From the NCBI RefSeq assembly GCF_023242315.1, contig NZ_JALLIY010000011.1, positions 207,493 to 271,492 of the forward strand: a DNA stretch of 64,000 nucleotides, read 5' to 3'. This DNA is from Pseudomonas sp. MWU13-2105. Lineage in GTDB: Bacteria; Pseudomonadota; Gammaproteobacteria; Pseudomonadales; Pseudomonadaceae. The notes below the pieces were generated by a model. It was not told the DNA's origin and did not search any database. It worked only from the letters and a program-made list of their open reading frames with translations. The position numbers were made by a program, and so were the translations under genes. Below are positions 1-7,798 of this stretch, piece after piece; within the stretch, counting starts at the first letter, position 1; each line of letters opens with the position of its first letter.

Positions 1-422
1 AGGCTGGAGACCGCCCAGAACGCCTTGGACGGCCGGGTGCCGGTGATCAGGGTGCCGAAGATCGCCGTCGACAGCGGCAGCGCGGCCAGGACCACGCCGC
101 CGTGGCTGACGGGCACATACTGCATGCCCAGTGCCGTGAGGATCGGGAAGCCGTAGACGATCCCGGTGGAGGTCAGCAGCATGCGCTTGATCTGCGAGCG
201 GTCCGGAAGCCTGGCGCGACCAATGAGCAAAAAGGGAATCGCGGCGAGGGCCGCGATCACCGAGCGAAAGATCCCGACCTGGACGGCGCTCAGATCGCCC
301 GCGAGCATCTTGGCCGCGGGCAGGGTCATGGCAAAGGCTGCTACTGAGATCAGACCCAGGAAGTAGGCTTGCAGGTCTTGACTCTTGGTCTCTGGAAAAC
401 TGGCTGCGTTGGCTTGCGTCAT
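1..422 (-). CDS. EamA/DMT-family transporter, N-terminal part (runs off the left edge)
   Basis: The gene reads leftward from an ATG at 422 and stays open to the window edge, giving about 140 residues starting MTQANAASFPETKS. After a short polar N-terminus it has hydrophobic helices (for example YFLGLISVAAFAMTLPAAK and GIFRSVIAALAAIPFLL) separated by short basic loops. This is the pattern of the first half of an EamA (DMT superfamily) exporter, a ten-helix inner-membrane protein of about 300 residues. The phrase GGVVLAALPLSTAIFGTLI corresponds to the conserved third/fourth helix region. The substrate cannot be predicted; relatives export amino acids or metabolites. A truncated ligase on the same strand lies just upstream. 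Confidence 0.75.
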   Translation of the reverse strand, partial: MTQANAASFPETKSQDLQAYFLGLISVAAFAMTLPAAKMLAGDLSAVQVGIFRSVIAALAAIPFLLIGRARLPDRSQIKRMLLTSTGIVYGFPILTALGMQYVPVSHGGVVLAALPLSTAIFGTLITGTRPSKAFWAVSS

Positions 423-484
423 GCTGACGGCTCCTTTTGATGGTGGCGGGATCCGGGGCAGCCGGGTATCCGTGAACATGTTCT

Positions 485-1423
485 TCAGGGCGTGGAGGGG
501 TCATTTGCGCTGGCTTTCAACCACAGGCGCAGCTCCGTCTTGAGCAGCTCGCCGTAGCTGTTCCTGAGCAGTACGTTGCGCAGGTCTGTCGGGTAGATGG
601 GCGCGTCGCCATAGATAATGGTCTTGATGCCCTTGCCGTCGTAGCCTTGGAGGCGGGCCTGCTCGACCATGTACGTGAACATGGCGGGGGCCACGAATAG
701 CGTGATATTGCCGAACCCGCTCGCCAGCTCGAACAGTTCGTCGGCCTTGAAATCGCGAGACTCCGGGACGACATGGCGAGCGGCCCGACGTACCTGGGTC
801 AGGTTGTAGAGCCCGGCGCAGTGAGACATCGGCGCGGCATACACCACGACCTCATCGGCGTCGATCGGATCGACATCGGGTGAAAAGCCCTGCGACATGG
901 CCGTCAAGTTACCGTGGCTGAGTATTACCGCCTTGGTGTCGCCTGTGCTGTTGGGGGTGTAGAACAGCCAGGCCGGGTCGTCGGCATGCCGCGGATAAGG
1001 TGTGTCCGGCGGCGAAGTGATCGAGGTGAGTGCCCCCATGTCCTCCCGATCCAGCTCGTGGCACCCCAGGGGGAGTCTCTCGGGGGCGAACACCTGGCCG
1101 CCGTCGGTGAAAATCAGCCGGGCGTCAGCGTTGCCGACGATCCAGCCGGCCTCGACGGGGTGCAGCTTGCAGTCGATCGGCACTGCCACGGCACCGGCCC
1201 ACCAGATGGCGTAGAGCAGCTCGAGGTATTCGCAACAGTTCTGCATGAACAGGACGACCCGGTCGCCGGGGACGATGCCGTGCTCGTCAATGAGGTAGGC
1301 GGCCCGGTGCCGGACCAAGGCGACAAAGGCGCCGTAGTTGGCGACTAGCTGCTGCCCTTCGAACAAGGCTGGGCGCTTGGGATATTGAAGGCCGGCTTCG
1401 TCCAGCCAGTTGGCGATATTCAT
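485..1423 (-). pseudogene. Truncated ANL-superfamily acyl-CoA/AMP ligase
   Basis: The start at 1423 (MNIANWLDEA) has a good ribosome site, AGGAG seven bases upstream; an in-frame codon 36 bases earlier lacks one. The N-terminal ~300 residues follow the ANL adenylating-enzyme fold (PGDRVVLFMQNCCEYLELLYAIWWAGAVAV is the usual second block, read here in two parts). The product is only 312 residues against about 500-550 for the family, and it stops before the A5 motif and the whole C-terminal subdomain with the catalytic lysine. The P-loop motif, normally YTSGTTGxPKG, reads YTPNSTGDTKA and has lost the first Ser/Gly positions. The last ~20 residues (after YGELLKTE) do not fit the family and may come from an internal deletion. 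I infer it is non-functional. Confidence 0.7.
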
Positions 1424-1551
1424 GCTCGGCTCCTGCGTGCCTGAAGGACAGGTGCACACTAGTCAGCCAGGCGGGGCCAGTACCGGTACGGTTGGGAATA
1501 AGCGCAACGAACTGTATTGTTTGCCGACCATGACAGTTGTCGGACGGCGTA

Positions 1552-2463
1552 TTAGAGGGCCTTTGATCGGAGTTGTTCGACCTCTGCCACATAGCGCTCC
1601 ACCTCTGCAAACAGCCATGCGGAAAACTGATGCTGCTTGGCTTCCAAGTGCTCCTGGACCGGCAACACCAACCAATAGGGATAGGCATAAGGTGACGCGT
1701 ATTCGGTCAGTTGGACCAGCTCACCTCGCACGATGGCATCATGCACCAGGCTACGGCGGACCAACGCGATACCTTGCCTCAGACGCACAGCCTCCAGTAC
1801 CAGATTGGAGTCATTGCTGCACAAGCCCGTACGGGGCACGTTGACATCCAGGCCGGCGACCTGGCACCAGGGTTGCCAGGAGTCCATCGTGAAAATGATC
1901 GTGCTGGCAACGACCTCCGCGGGTGTCGTCGGTAGTTGCCCGCCATTGAAGTCGGGGGCCGCGACCACCACCATGTCATCGTGAAACATCAGACGCTTTT
2001 CCAGCCCCTCCCAGTCGCCACGCCCCATACGCACGCCGATATCAACCGACTCCTGAAGCAGATTCGATACGGTCAGGCTGGCATGTAAGCGCACGGTGAT
2101 ATGCGGATAGTGCTGCTGAAACCGTCCGATCCTGGGCAACAGCCAGGAGCGCCCGAATGAAGGCATTACCGCTACCACCAATTCGGATGCCTTGGGCCGC
2201 GCCTGGACCAGATGAGTGGCCTCGGCGATGGCACCCAACGACTGACGGATTTGCAGTGAGTACAGGCGGCCATGCTCATTCACCCGCAAGCCACGCCCCT
2301 CGCGAATGAACAGGTTGATACCGACCAACTCCTCCAGCACCTTGATCTGTTGGCTGATCGCCGAGTGCGTCACATGAAGCTCCTTGGCGGCGAGCGTGAC
2401 GCTGCCTAACCGGGCGACGGCCTCAAAGCTACGGAGACAGCTAAGGGGGGGGACGGTCGACAT
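1552..2463 (-). CDS. LysR-family transcriptional regulator (GcvA-like)
   Basis: This is a 303-residue LysR-type regulator, the normal length. The N-terminal winged helix-turn-helix is clear (LAAKELHVTHSAISQQIKVLEE, about residues 24-45, with the conserved Ala/Ser/Gln positions). The C-terminal periplasmic-binding-protein-like effector domain contains LRQGIALVRRSLV near its end. The sequence resembles the GcvA subgroup. It is transcribed leftward and diverges from the small DUF2917-like gene and the EamA transporter at 2600-3920. That pairing is common in Pseudomonas and suggests it controls the transporter. The effector is unknown. The 136-bp gap to the divergent gene is A/T-rich and probably holds both promoters. 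Confidence 0.85.
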   Translation of the reverse strand: MSTVPPLSCLRSFEAVARLGSVTLAAKELHVTHSAISQQIKVLEELVGINLFIREGRGLRVNEHGRLYSLQIRQSLGAIAEATHLVQARPKASELVVAVMPSFGRSWLLPRIGRFQQHYPHITVRLHASLTVSNLLQESVDIGVRMGRGDWEGLEKRLMFHDDMVVVAAPDFNGGQLPTTPAEVVASTIIFTMDSWQPWCQVAGLDVNVPRTGLCSNDSNLVLEAVRLRQGIALVRRSLVHDAIVRGELVQLTEYASPYAYPYWLVLPVQEHLEAKQHQFSAWLFAEVERYVAEVEQLRSKAL

Positions 2464-2599
2464 GTAAGCCTTCCTAACAGAAGTGGTAAAAAATGACTGA
2501 TATTTTAAAGCCTGCGGTCCATTTAATGTAAGTCAAAGTGTATGGGCAGCCTCGGCAACAGCAGTGGTGACCAGCACGGACTGCTTGCAAGAGGGCTGT

Positions 2600-2965
2600 G
2601 TGGTGAAAAGCGTCTCGAAATTGGTCGAAAGACCCGCTGTGCAACCCATTGAGTCTGCCCACAACTGGGTACAGATTTCTCTGGGACAGACTCAACTGTT
2701 GTCCCTGCGATTTGCTCAGGACATTTATACCTATTCAATGACCGGTCGCCACTGGGTCAGCTGGGATGGCTGTGATCTGTTACTGGAGCAGGGGCAGATC
2801 ATCAAGTTGACCGCCGGCATGGCCTTGATTGATGGCGAAGGTGTCATGCAAGTGGCGCCTGTGAATGCACCTCCGCGCTGGAGCGGCTTTTCTGGGTTGC
2901 GCAAATGGTTGGGGCCTCTCTACATGAATCCGCGCACCTTGGCTTTGCGCATCGATATCAACTAG
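2600..2965 (+). CDS. Small DUF2917-like protein
   Basis: A small protein of about 121 residues. No ATG lies near the 5' end. I choose the GTG at 2600 (a second GTG follows at 2603) because AGAGGG sits just upstream; a GTG at 2564 has no ribosome site. The central part (TYSMTGRHWVSWDG, then LLLEQGQIIKLTAGMALID) has the aromatic W-x-S/T-W-x-G and 'G-hydrophobic' pattern of DUF2917, a small beta-rich cupin-like domain of unknown function. It lies between a divergent LysR regulator and an EamA transporter on the same strand, which is a recurrent context for this family. It has no signal peptide or membrane helix. The exact start is uncertain. Confidence 0.55.
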   Translation: MVKSVSKLVERPAVQPIESAHNWVQISLGQTQLLSLRFAQDIYTYSMTGRHWVSWDGCDLLLEQGQIIKLTAGMALIDGEGVMQVAPVNAPPRWSGFSGLRKWLGPLYMNPRTLALRIDIN

Positions 2966-3005
2966 CGATGGGCAACCAATCGGCGCTCTGCAAGGACTTC
3001 GGATA

Positions 3006-3920
3006 ATGCCGCTACTCGCTCGTGCAGCAGAAGGCCGGCTGACTCTGTCCCTGGTCATATTGGCCTCGACCTTTTTGATGGGCTCAAGCTTTGTCTCCGG
3101 CAAGATCCTGCTCACCGAAGGTTTCCCACCCTTTCTTCTGGTCGGGTGGCGCTTTCTGGTGGCGGCGATCGCTACCTTGCCACTGCTGTGGCTGGAAGGC
3201 GATTCGTTGTTCGCGAGCCTTTTTCCCAGGCATTTGCGGCTCAAGGAAGCCTGCATCGTGGGCTTGATCGGGCTGGCCCAGACAGCAGCGGTCATGAGCC
3301 TGCTGTTCATGGCCATGCGCACGATATCGGCCTCTACCGCCGCCATTTTGTTGTTCACCAACCCGGTGTGGGTGGCGTTGGCAGGTCGAGTGTTTTTTGC
3401 TGAGCCGATCACGGCCAGCCGTTGGCTGGGGTTGTTGCTAGGGGTGGTCGGCATCGTCATGGCTGTCGGCACCGATGTTTCGCTGTCTTCAGATCTGCCA
3501 GCGGTACAAGGCCTGTGCTACGGATTGGGCGCCGCGCTCTGCTGGGCGATGGCGACCTTGATCAACAAGCGCAACCACTTGCCGATCGGCGTCTGGGCCT
3601 TGAGCTTCTGGCAGATGTTCATCGGCTCTCTGGTGGTGCTGGTGGTGGCTGGCTTGATGGGTGAGCAGTGGCCAGAGCACATCACGGCCAGCCAATGGGG
3701 TTGGTTTTTTTGGCTGGCAATCCCGGCTTCCACCGGTTCGTTCGGGCTGTGGTTCGTTGCGCTGAGGCAAGGCAATGCTGGCCGCGTCAGTGGCTTTCTG
3801 TTTTTTGCACCCCTGTTTGCGGTGCTGCTCTCTTTTGCGCTGTTGAACACTCATTTGTCTTGGTTGCAAGGCATTGGAGGGGCGTTGATTGCCTTTTCCA
3901 TATGGTTGGTGAACAGGTAG
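3006..3920 (+). CDS. EamA/DMT-family transporter
   Basis: A complete 304-residue EamA-family permease with ten predicted hydrophobic helices in two repeats; the second repeat begins around QGLCYGLGAALCWAMATLI. The ATG at 3006 has AAGGA nine bases upstream. It follows the DUF2917-like gene by 40 bp and is probably co-transcribed with it. DMT carriers of this type usually export amino acids, amines or other small metabolites across the inner membrane. The divergent LysR regulator is its likely controller. No substrate can be assigned from sequence. Confidence 0.85.
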   Translation: MPLLARAAEGRLTLSLVILASTFLMGSSFVSGKILLTEGFPPFLLVGWRFLVAAIATLPLLWLEGDSLFASLFPRHLRLKEACIVGLIGLAQTAAVMSLLFMAMRTISASTAAILLFTNPVWVALAGRVFFAEPITASRWLGLLLGVVGIVMAVGTDVSLSSDLPAVQGLCYGLGAALCWAMATLINKRNHLPIGVWALSFWQMFIGSLVVLVVAGLMGEQWPEHITASQWGWFFWLAIPASTGSFGLWFVALRQGNAGRVSGFLFFAPLFAVLLSFALLNTHLSWLQGIGGALIAFSIWLVNR

Positions 3921-3967
3921 CCCCCGCTGGGGCCGGGTTTTGAAGCGTCAGTCAGGAGGACTCAAAG

Positions 3968-4693
3968 ATGGATCTGGAAGCCATTGAAGCGTTCTTGGAC
4001 TTCAATCGACTCAGCACAATTAACGAATGGCGCGCCTGCATGAAGGAACGGGTCCTGCGCCTGGGGTTCAGCCGTTTTCTGTTTTGTTTGAGATCCAGCG
4101 TCAAGGCCGACAGCCGGGATGCCCTGGTCATCGGCGATTTCCCGACAGCCTGGAATGAGGCCTACGATCGTGCCGGTTACGCCAAGATCGATCCGGTGGA
4201 ATTGCACTGCATGCACAGCGTCCTGCCGGTGATATGGACTGATCGGCTGTACACCAGTAGCAATCAGCGGGTGTTACGCGAAGAAGCCGCCAGCTATGGT
4301 CTGATCAATGGGGTGACCTTGGCCCTGCATGGTCCCCAAGGCCAGTTCGGCACCTTTGGCCTGAGCATCGACGGGGTTGATGAGCATGTCGCCAAAGTGG
4401 TGATCCGGGAAAATTGGCTCGAGCTCTCCTGGCTCAAGGACGTCGCCCTGCAAAGCGCTCTGAAATTTCTCCGTGCGCCCAAGGTGGCCAACGGGGTTCG
4501 ACTGACCAGGCGCGAAAAAGAGGTCCTTCAATGGAGCGCGATTGGCAAAACCAGTTGGGAAATCTCCAACATCTGTAACTGTTCGGAAGCCAATGTGGAC
4601 TTTCACTTCAAGAACATCCGCAGAAAGTTCGGCGTGACCAGCCGCAACGCCGCAGTGGTACAAGCACTGTCCATGCAGATCATCCAGGTCTAG
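3968..4693 (+). CDS. LuxR-type AHL-responsive regulator without a cognate synthase (LuxR solo)
   Basis: This 241-residue protein has an N-terminal autoinducer-binding domain and a C-terminal GerE-type HTH. All nine residues invariant in AHL receptors appear with near-normal spacing: W62, Y66, D75, P76, W90 and G115 in the sensor, and E183, L187 and G193 in the DNA-binding domain (LTRREKEVLQWSAIGKTSWE). It should therefore bind an acyl-homoserine lactone or a close mimic. AGGAGG eight bases before the ATG is a strong ribosome site. Its end overlaps the convergent PPTase gene by 14 bp. No luxI homologue lies in the window. Likely targets are the two operons flanking the lux box at 13517-13536. 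Confidence 0.9.
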   Translation: MDLEAIEAFLDFNRLSTINEWRACMKERVLRLGFSRFLFCLRSSVKADSRDALVIGDFPTAWNEAYDRAGYAKIDPVELHCMHSVLPVIWTDRLYTSSNQRVLREEAASYGLINGVTLALHGPQGQFGTFGLSIDGVDEHVAKVVIRENWLELSWLKDVALQSALKFLRAPKVANGVRLTRREKEVLQWSAIGKTSWEISNICNCSEANVDFHFKNIRRKFGVTSRNAAVVQALSMQIIQV

Positions 4694-5390
4694 AGTGAAC
4701 GCCGATGTTCGGCATCTCCGGCCAGTGCAGCAGGTCGTCGAAGGGCGAAGGGCTCGCGGTATCGAACGTCAGGAAGCGGGTCTGCAATCCGTTCAAGGGC
4801 TCCTCGCTGACCAGGGTTCCCGTGCCTCCTGCCAGGTTGAAGCGGCGTTGACAGGGCTGCTCGTCCTCCGACAGGTCGCATAGGCACTGACGCTTGCCGC
4901 GAATGCCAACGCCCAGATACTTGAGGAAGGCCTCCCGGCGGGTCCATAGCCAGACGAACCCCTGCTCTCGTTCCTGAGTAGCGGCGTCCTGCGCCTGCAG
5001 CCAGCGCTGCTCACACTGGCACAGGTAACGGCGCATGGCGCTCTGCCAGAACACCGGCGCCGGACCGTCTTCATAATCAAGGCCGATCCGAGTCGACGCC
5101 AGCAACAGCAGCCCCATGTGCGCGCCATAGCTCAGGCTGACGAACAGTGGTTCGGGGACGCTTATGGACAACTGCCCCAAGGTATTGCGCTCGATACCTA
5201 CCTGTGTGGTGGCGCAATCGAGCAGTTGCGCGGCGCTCACTCGCAGCGCAATGCGGCCATTGAGAAAACGTCGCTGCTGGCGGCCTTCGAGTGTGGCGCC
5301 GTGGCGGCGTTCAGCCTCGCTCAGTACCGCCAGCCAGGGCGGCGCGGCCAGATAATCGAGGGCAAACATGACCAGCCGCGGAGCTGTCAT
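4680..5390 (-). CDS. Sfp-type 4'-phosphopantetheinyl transferase
   Basis: The 236-residue protein carries the Sfp/AcpT pattern: RRFLNGRIALR near residue 40, FVSLSYGAHMGLLLLA in place of the usual FNLSHSG strand, the Mg-binding GLDYE (D105, E107), and WLWTRREAFLKYLG (W149, E153, K157), the W-x-x-K/R-E-A-x-x-K signature. It transfers phosphopantetheine from CoA to a carrier-protein serine, here presumably S43 of the ACP at 13108-13416, the first gene of the same operon. Its ATG overlaps the stop of the preceding membrane-protein gene (ATGA), so translation is probably coupled. It is the last gene of the leftward operon. A dedicated PPTase supports the view that this cluster is a self-sufficient biosynthetic unit. 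Confidence 0.88.
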   Translation of the reverse strand: MTAPRLVMFALDYLAAPPWLAVLSEAERRHGATLEGRQQRRFLNGRIALRVSAAQLLDCATTQVGIERNTLGQLSISVPEPLFVSLSYGAHMGLLLLASTRIGLDYEDGPAPVFWQSAMRRYLCQCEQRWLQAQDAATQEREQGFVWLWTRREAFLKYLGVGIRGKRQCLCDLSEDEQPCQRRFNLAGGTGTLVSEEPLNGLQTRFLTFDTASPSPFDDLLHWPEMPNIGVHSRPG

Positions 5391-5794
5391 GGATGGACGG
5401 GGCGCAGGTTATGCCGCACTTGCAGACTGGCAAACACGCACGCATAGGCCCCCGCCAGTATCAGGACCGGCAGCAAGGTGCTCAAGGGACGGGGGGTGCC
5501 GACGACGGCATGGATGCTGAACAGAATCGCGCCATACAACAACATCGCCAACCCCGCCGCCATGGCCGCCGACTCATAGCGTCGGCTATCGCCGATCAGC
5601 CTGCTGATGAGTGCCGAGAAGGCAAAAGTCGCGGCAAAACTGAGCAGCCACTGTGCGAGGCCCGAGCCGAGCATTTGCACCAGCGGCTGCTGGCGCGTGC
5701 AGTAAGCCACCCAGCCGCCATACAGCGAGGCGGATACCAGGGAGCTGAAGACTTTCACCCGCGCCGGGTCAGCCAAGGATTTTCTTGAGGGCAC
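5387..5794 (-). CDS. Small four-helix membrane protein of the ACP cluster
   Basis: The 135-residue protein starts at a GTG at 5794 with AAGGAG eight bases upstream, inside the 3' end of the preceding gene (26-bp overlap). It has about four hydrophobic segments: VFSSLVSASLYGGWVAY, LAQWLLSFAATFAFSALI, AMAAGLAMLLYGAILFSI and LSTLLPVLILAGAYACVFA. The termini are basic. I do not recognise a family. Its place between the FeeM-like acyltransferase and the PPTase, with overlaps on both sides, argues it belongs to the pathway, perhaps as a membrane anchor or a transport accessory. That role is inference. Confidence 0.7.
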   Translation of the reverse strand: MPSRKSLADPARVKVFSSLVSASLYGGWVAYCTRQQPLVQMLGSGLAQWLLSFAATFAFSALISRLIGDSRRYESAAMAAGLAMLLYGAILFSIHAVVGTPRPLSTLLPVLILAGAYACVFASLQVRHNLRPVHP

Positions 5795-7175
5795 TGGCCA
5801 GACTCCTTTTCACATGCAACCTGGTGGCGGACACCCTGAGCGTGGCGGCCACATCCCGGACACTCTGGGACGAAATGCTGTGCTCGATGGTCGGGCCAAA
5901 GACATACAACCAGTGGGGCAATCCACGGTCTACGCTGGACAGCAACTGGCCAACATCAAAGTACATGATGCGCACCCGCTCGCCACTGTAGGGGTGCTGC
6001 TTGCTGATGGGCAGGCAGCGTGCCCCCAGGCGTGTGTAGATGGGCACCAGCAACTCGATGGCATCCAGCACGATGTAGCGGCAGCGCAGGAACAAGGTGA
6101 TACGACCCAACTCACGCAACAGCGCCAGCATCACCCTGTGCCCGGAATATTCGGGTTTGATCGCCACCCGTGACATCTCGACGAAGCCGCCCTCCCACAG
6201 CCATGATGGCAGCGGCGTCGACACTTCGATCTCACAGCGTTGGCGATGTCCTTCATTGATCACCACCCGTCCGGCACCCACGCATTTGCGGCCCAGCCGG
6301 GCACTGACCTGGATCGAAAACGGGTCGAAGTCATCCCACAGGCTCTGCGCATCCTCCACCTTGCCCAGGCGGCCATAGTGACGATTGGCGGCCAGACGAC
6401 ACGCCAAGACTTCCTCCAGGCGCCGTGGGGTCTCGACGATACTCACCGAAATCAGCCGATCAACCGCCCGAGACTTGCGCAGCGCGGCGGGCAGGCTATC
6501 GAAGGTGAACGCCTCGCGATGACATAGCAGCATCAGGGCCACCGCCTGGCTGGAAGCCAGGTCCAGTACACGGAAATAGCAGGTTCGCCGGCCCTGCCAC
6601 TCATACAGTTCAAGCACCTGGACACGCACGCGGCAGGCACCGCTCCAACGGCAATTGAAATGTAGCTCCAGGTCCATGCCGGGCATCACCCCGGGGTCGT
6701 CCCCCAGCACCCGCAATTCCCCCGCCAACGGGCTCAACTGCCCCACCTGCACCGTCAGGCGACGATTGAAAAACACTGGGCTGGTGGCGCTGGCCGACAA
6801 CACGCGATCAGCGTGTTCGACCTGCCGGGAAAGACAATCCGGGCGTTCTCCCAGCAGATTGACGGTCAGGCTGGTCGTTGCCGTCGACACCCATGACGCT
6901 GTTCGCCAGACCGGCACCGCCGGGCGATGCAGGCATTGCCCATAGGTCAGGCCGATGCTGACTTCGCCAGTACCCTGGACATAGGTCCCGGGTAGCAACT
7001 CCAGCATCGCACGGCGCTCGTCCAGGGCCAAAAGCGTCGCCGGCACGCTCATACCATCAAGGTGGACGCGCACCGGGATGCGATGTGACTGACCGAACAC
7101 GACGCCCCGGATCAGCGGCGACAATGTCGAGACAAACAGGTGAGACGTGGGCAAAAGTGCAGTGCGTGCAGACAT
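5769..7175 (-). CDS. Fusion of a PilZ-like region with a FeeM/LuxI-like GNAT acyltransferase
   Basis: A 468-residue protein with ATG at 7175 and AGGA eight bases upstream. Residues ~20-225 form a beta-rich region with an RxxxR motif (R32-IPV-R36) reminiscent of PilZ c-di-GMP domains, but the D/NxSxxG part is degenerate (LDERRAML). Residues ~250-410 look like the GNAT fold used by N-acyl amino acid synthases (FeeM) and autoinducer synthases: FSIQVSARLGRKCVGAGRVV, then FVEMSRVAIKPEY with the E333-x-S-R336 motif typical of LuxI/FeeM enzymes, then YIVLDAIELLVPIYTRLGARCL. Such enzymes take an acyl group from acyl-ACP and form an amide with an amine acceptor. With the ACP, ligase and PPTase in the same operon, it is the best candidate for product release. 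The acceptor is unknown. Confidence 0.65.
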   Translation of the reverse strand: MSARTALLPTSHLFVSTLSPLIRGVVFGQSHRIPVRVHLDGMSVPATLLALDERRAMLELLPGTYVQGTGEVSIGLTYGQCLHRPAVPVWRTASWVSTATTSLTVNLLGERPDCLSRQVEHADRVLSASATSPVFFNRRLTVQVGQLSPLAGELRVLGDDPGVMPGMDLELHFNCRWSGACRVRVQVLELYEWQGRRTCYFRVLDLASSQAVALMLLCHREAFTFDSLPAALRKSRAVDRLISVSIVETPRRLEEVLACRLAANRHYGRLGKVEDAQSLWDDFDPFSIQVSARLGRKCVGAGRVVINEGHRQRCEIEVSTPLPSWLWEGGFVEMSRVAIKPEYSGHRVMLALLRELGRITLFLRCRYIVLDAIELLVPIYTRLGARCLPISKQHPYSGERVRIMYFDVGQLLSSVDRGLPHWLYVFGPTIEHSISSQSVRDVAATLRVSATRLHVKRSLASALKKILG

Positions 7176-7234
7176 ATCGTCATCCTGATCGATAGATCAC
7201 ACAGGCGCCCGAGCGGACGCCTGCACAAGGAGGC

Positions 7235-7798
7235 TCAAGCCATCAGCGACCGGGTAAAATCTTGCAGCAGACAGAATCCCGGTTGCCAGTAACCCAGCTC
7301 CGACTTGCTGTTGATGTGCCCCAATGCTCCGAAGTTCACATACTCGCAACCCAACTGCCGGGCGCTGTGCTGGACATATTCCAGGGCGCCATAGGGATCG
7401 TTTTCGCTGGTGACCATGATCAGCGGCAAGCGGCTGACCAAATCCTCGGCCGGGCGAAAACCCGTGGCCTCCTGGGGAAACCTGGCGCTACGCGGATCGG
7501 GCACCGCCACCAGAAACGCCCCTAAAACCTTGTCCGCCGCTGGCGCATGTTCCGCCGCCCACTCCAGTAACAACAGGCAGCCCAGGCTATGGGCGACCAC
7601 TACCACCGGGCGCTGGTGGGTCGAGAGCAATTGCTGCAACTCCCCGACCCACTCGTCACGGCTGGGGCTATCCCAGTTGCGATGCTCCAGCCACAGGGTA
7701 TTGGGGTGTTCGGCCTCCCAATGGCGCTGCCAATGAGTTGGCCCGGAGTTGCCGATGCCTGCCAGAAACAGCCAGTCAAACGCCAACTCAGACTTCAT
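7235..7798 (-). CDS. RBBP9/YdeN-family serine hydrolase
   Basis: I place the start at the ATG at 7798 (MKSELAFDWLFLAGIGNSG), 11 bp inside the end of the upstream halogenase-like gene, rather than further upstream; this gives 187 residues, the normal RBBP9 length. The alpha/beta-hydrolase triad is visible: nucleophile S71 in VVAHSLGCLLLLEWA, D134 in SENDPYGALEYV, and H161 in ALGHINSKSELGYWQPG. The GHIN...S.L..W..G block is a family hallmark. In this operon it may release or edit acyl-ACP intermediates as a type II thioesterase would, but RBBP9-like proteins are poorly characterised and that role is inference. Confidence 0.85.
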   Translation of the reverse strand: MKSELAFDWLFLAGIGNSGPTHWQRHWEAEHPNTLWLEHRNWDSPSRDEWVGELQQLLSTHQRPVVVVAHSLGCLLLLEWAAEHAPAADKVLGAFLVAVPDPRSARFPQEATGFRPAEDLVSRLPLIMVTSENDPYGALEYVQHSARQLGCEYVNFGALGHINSKSELGYWQPGFCLLQDFTRSLMA

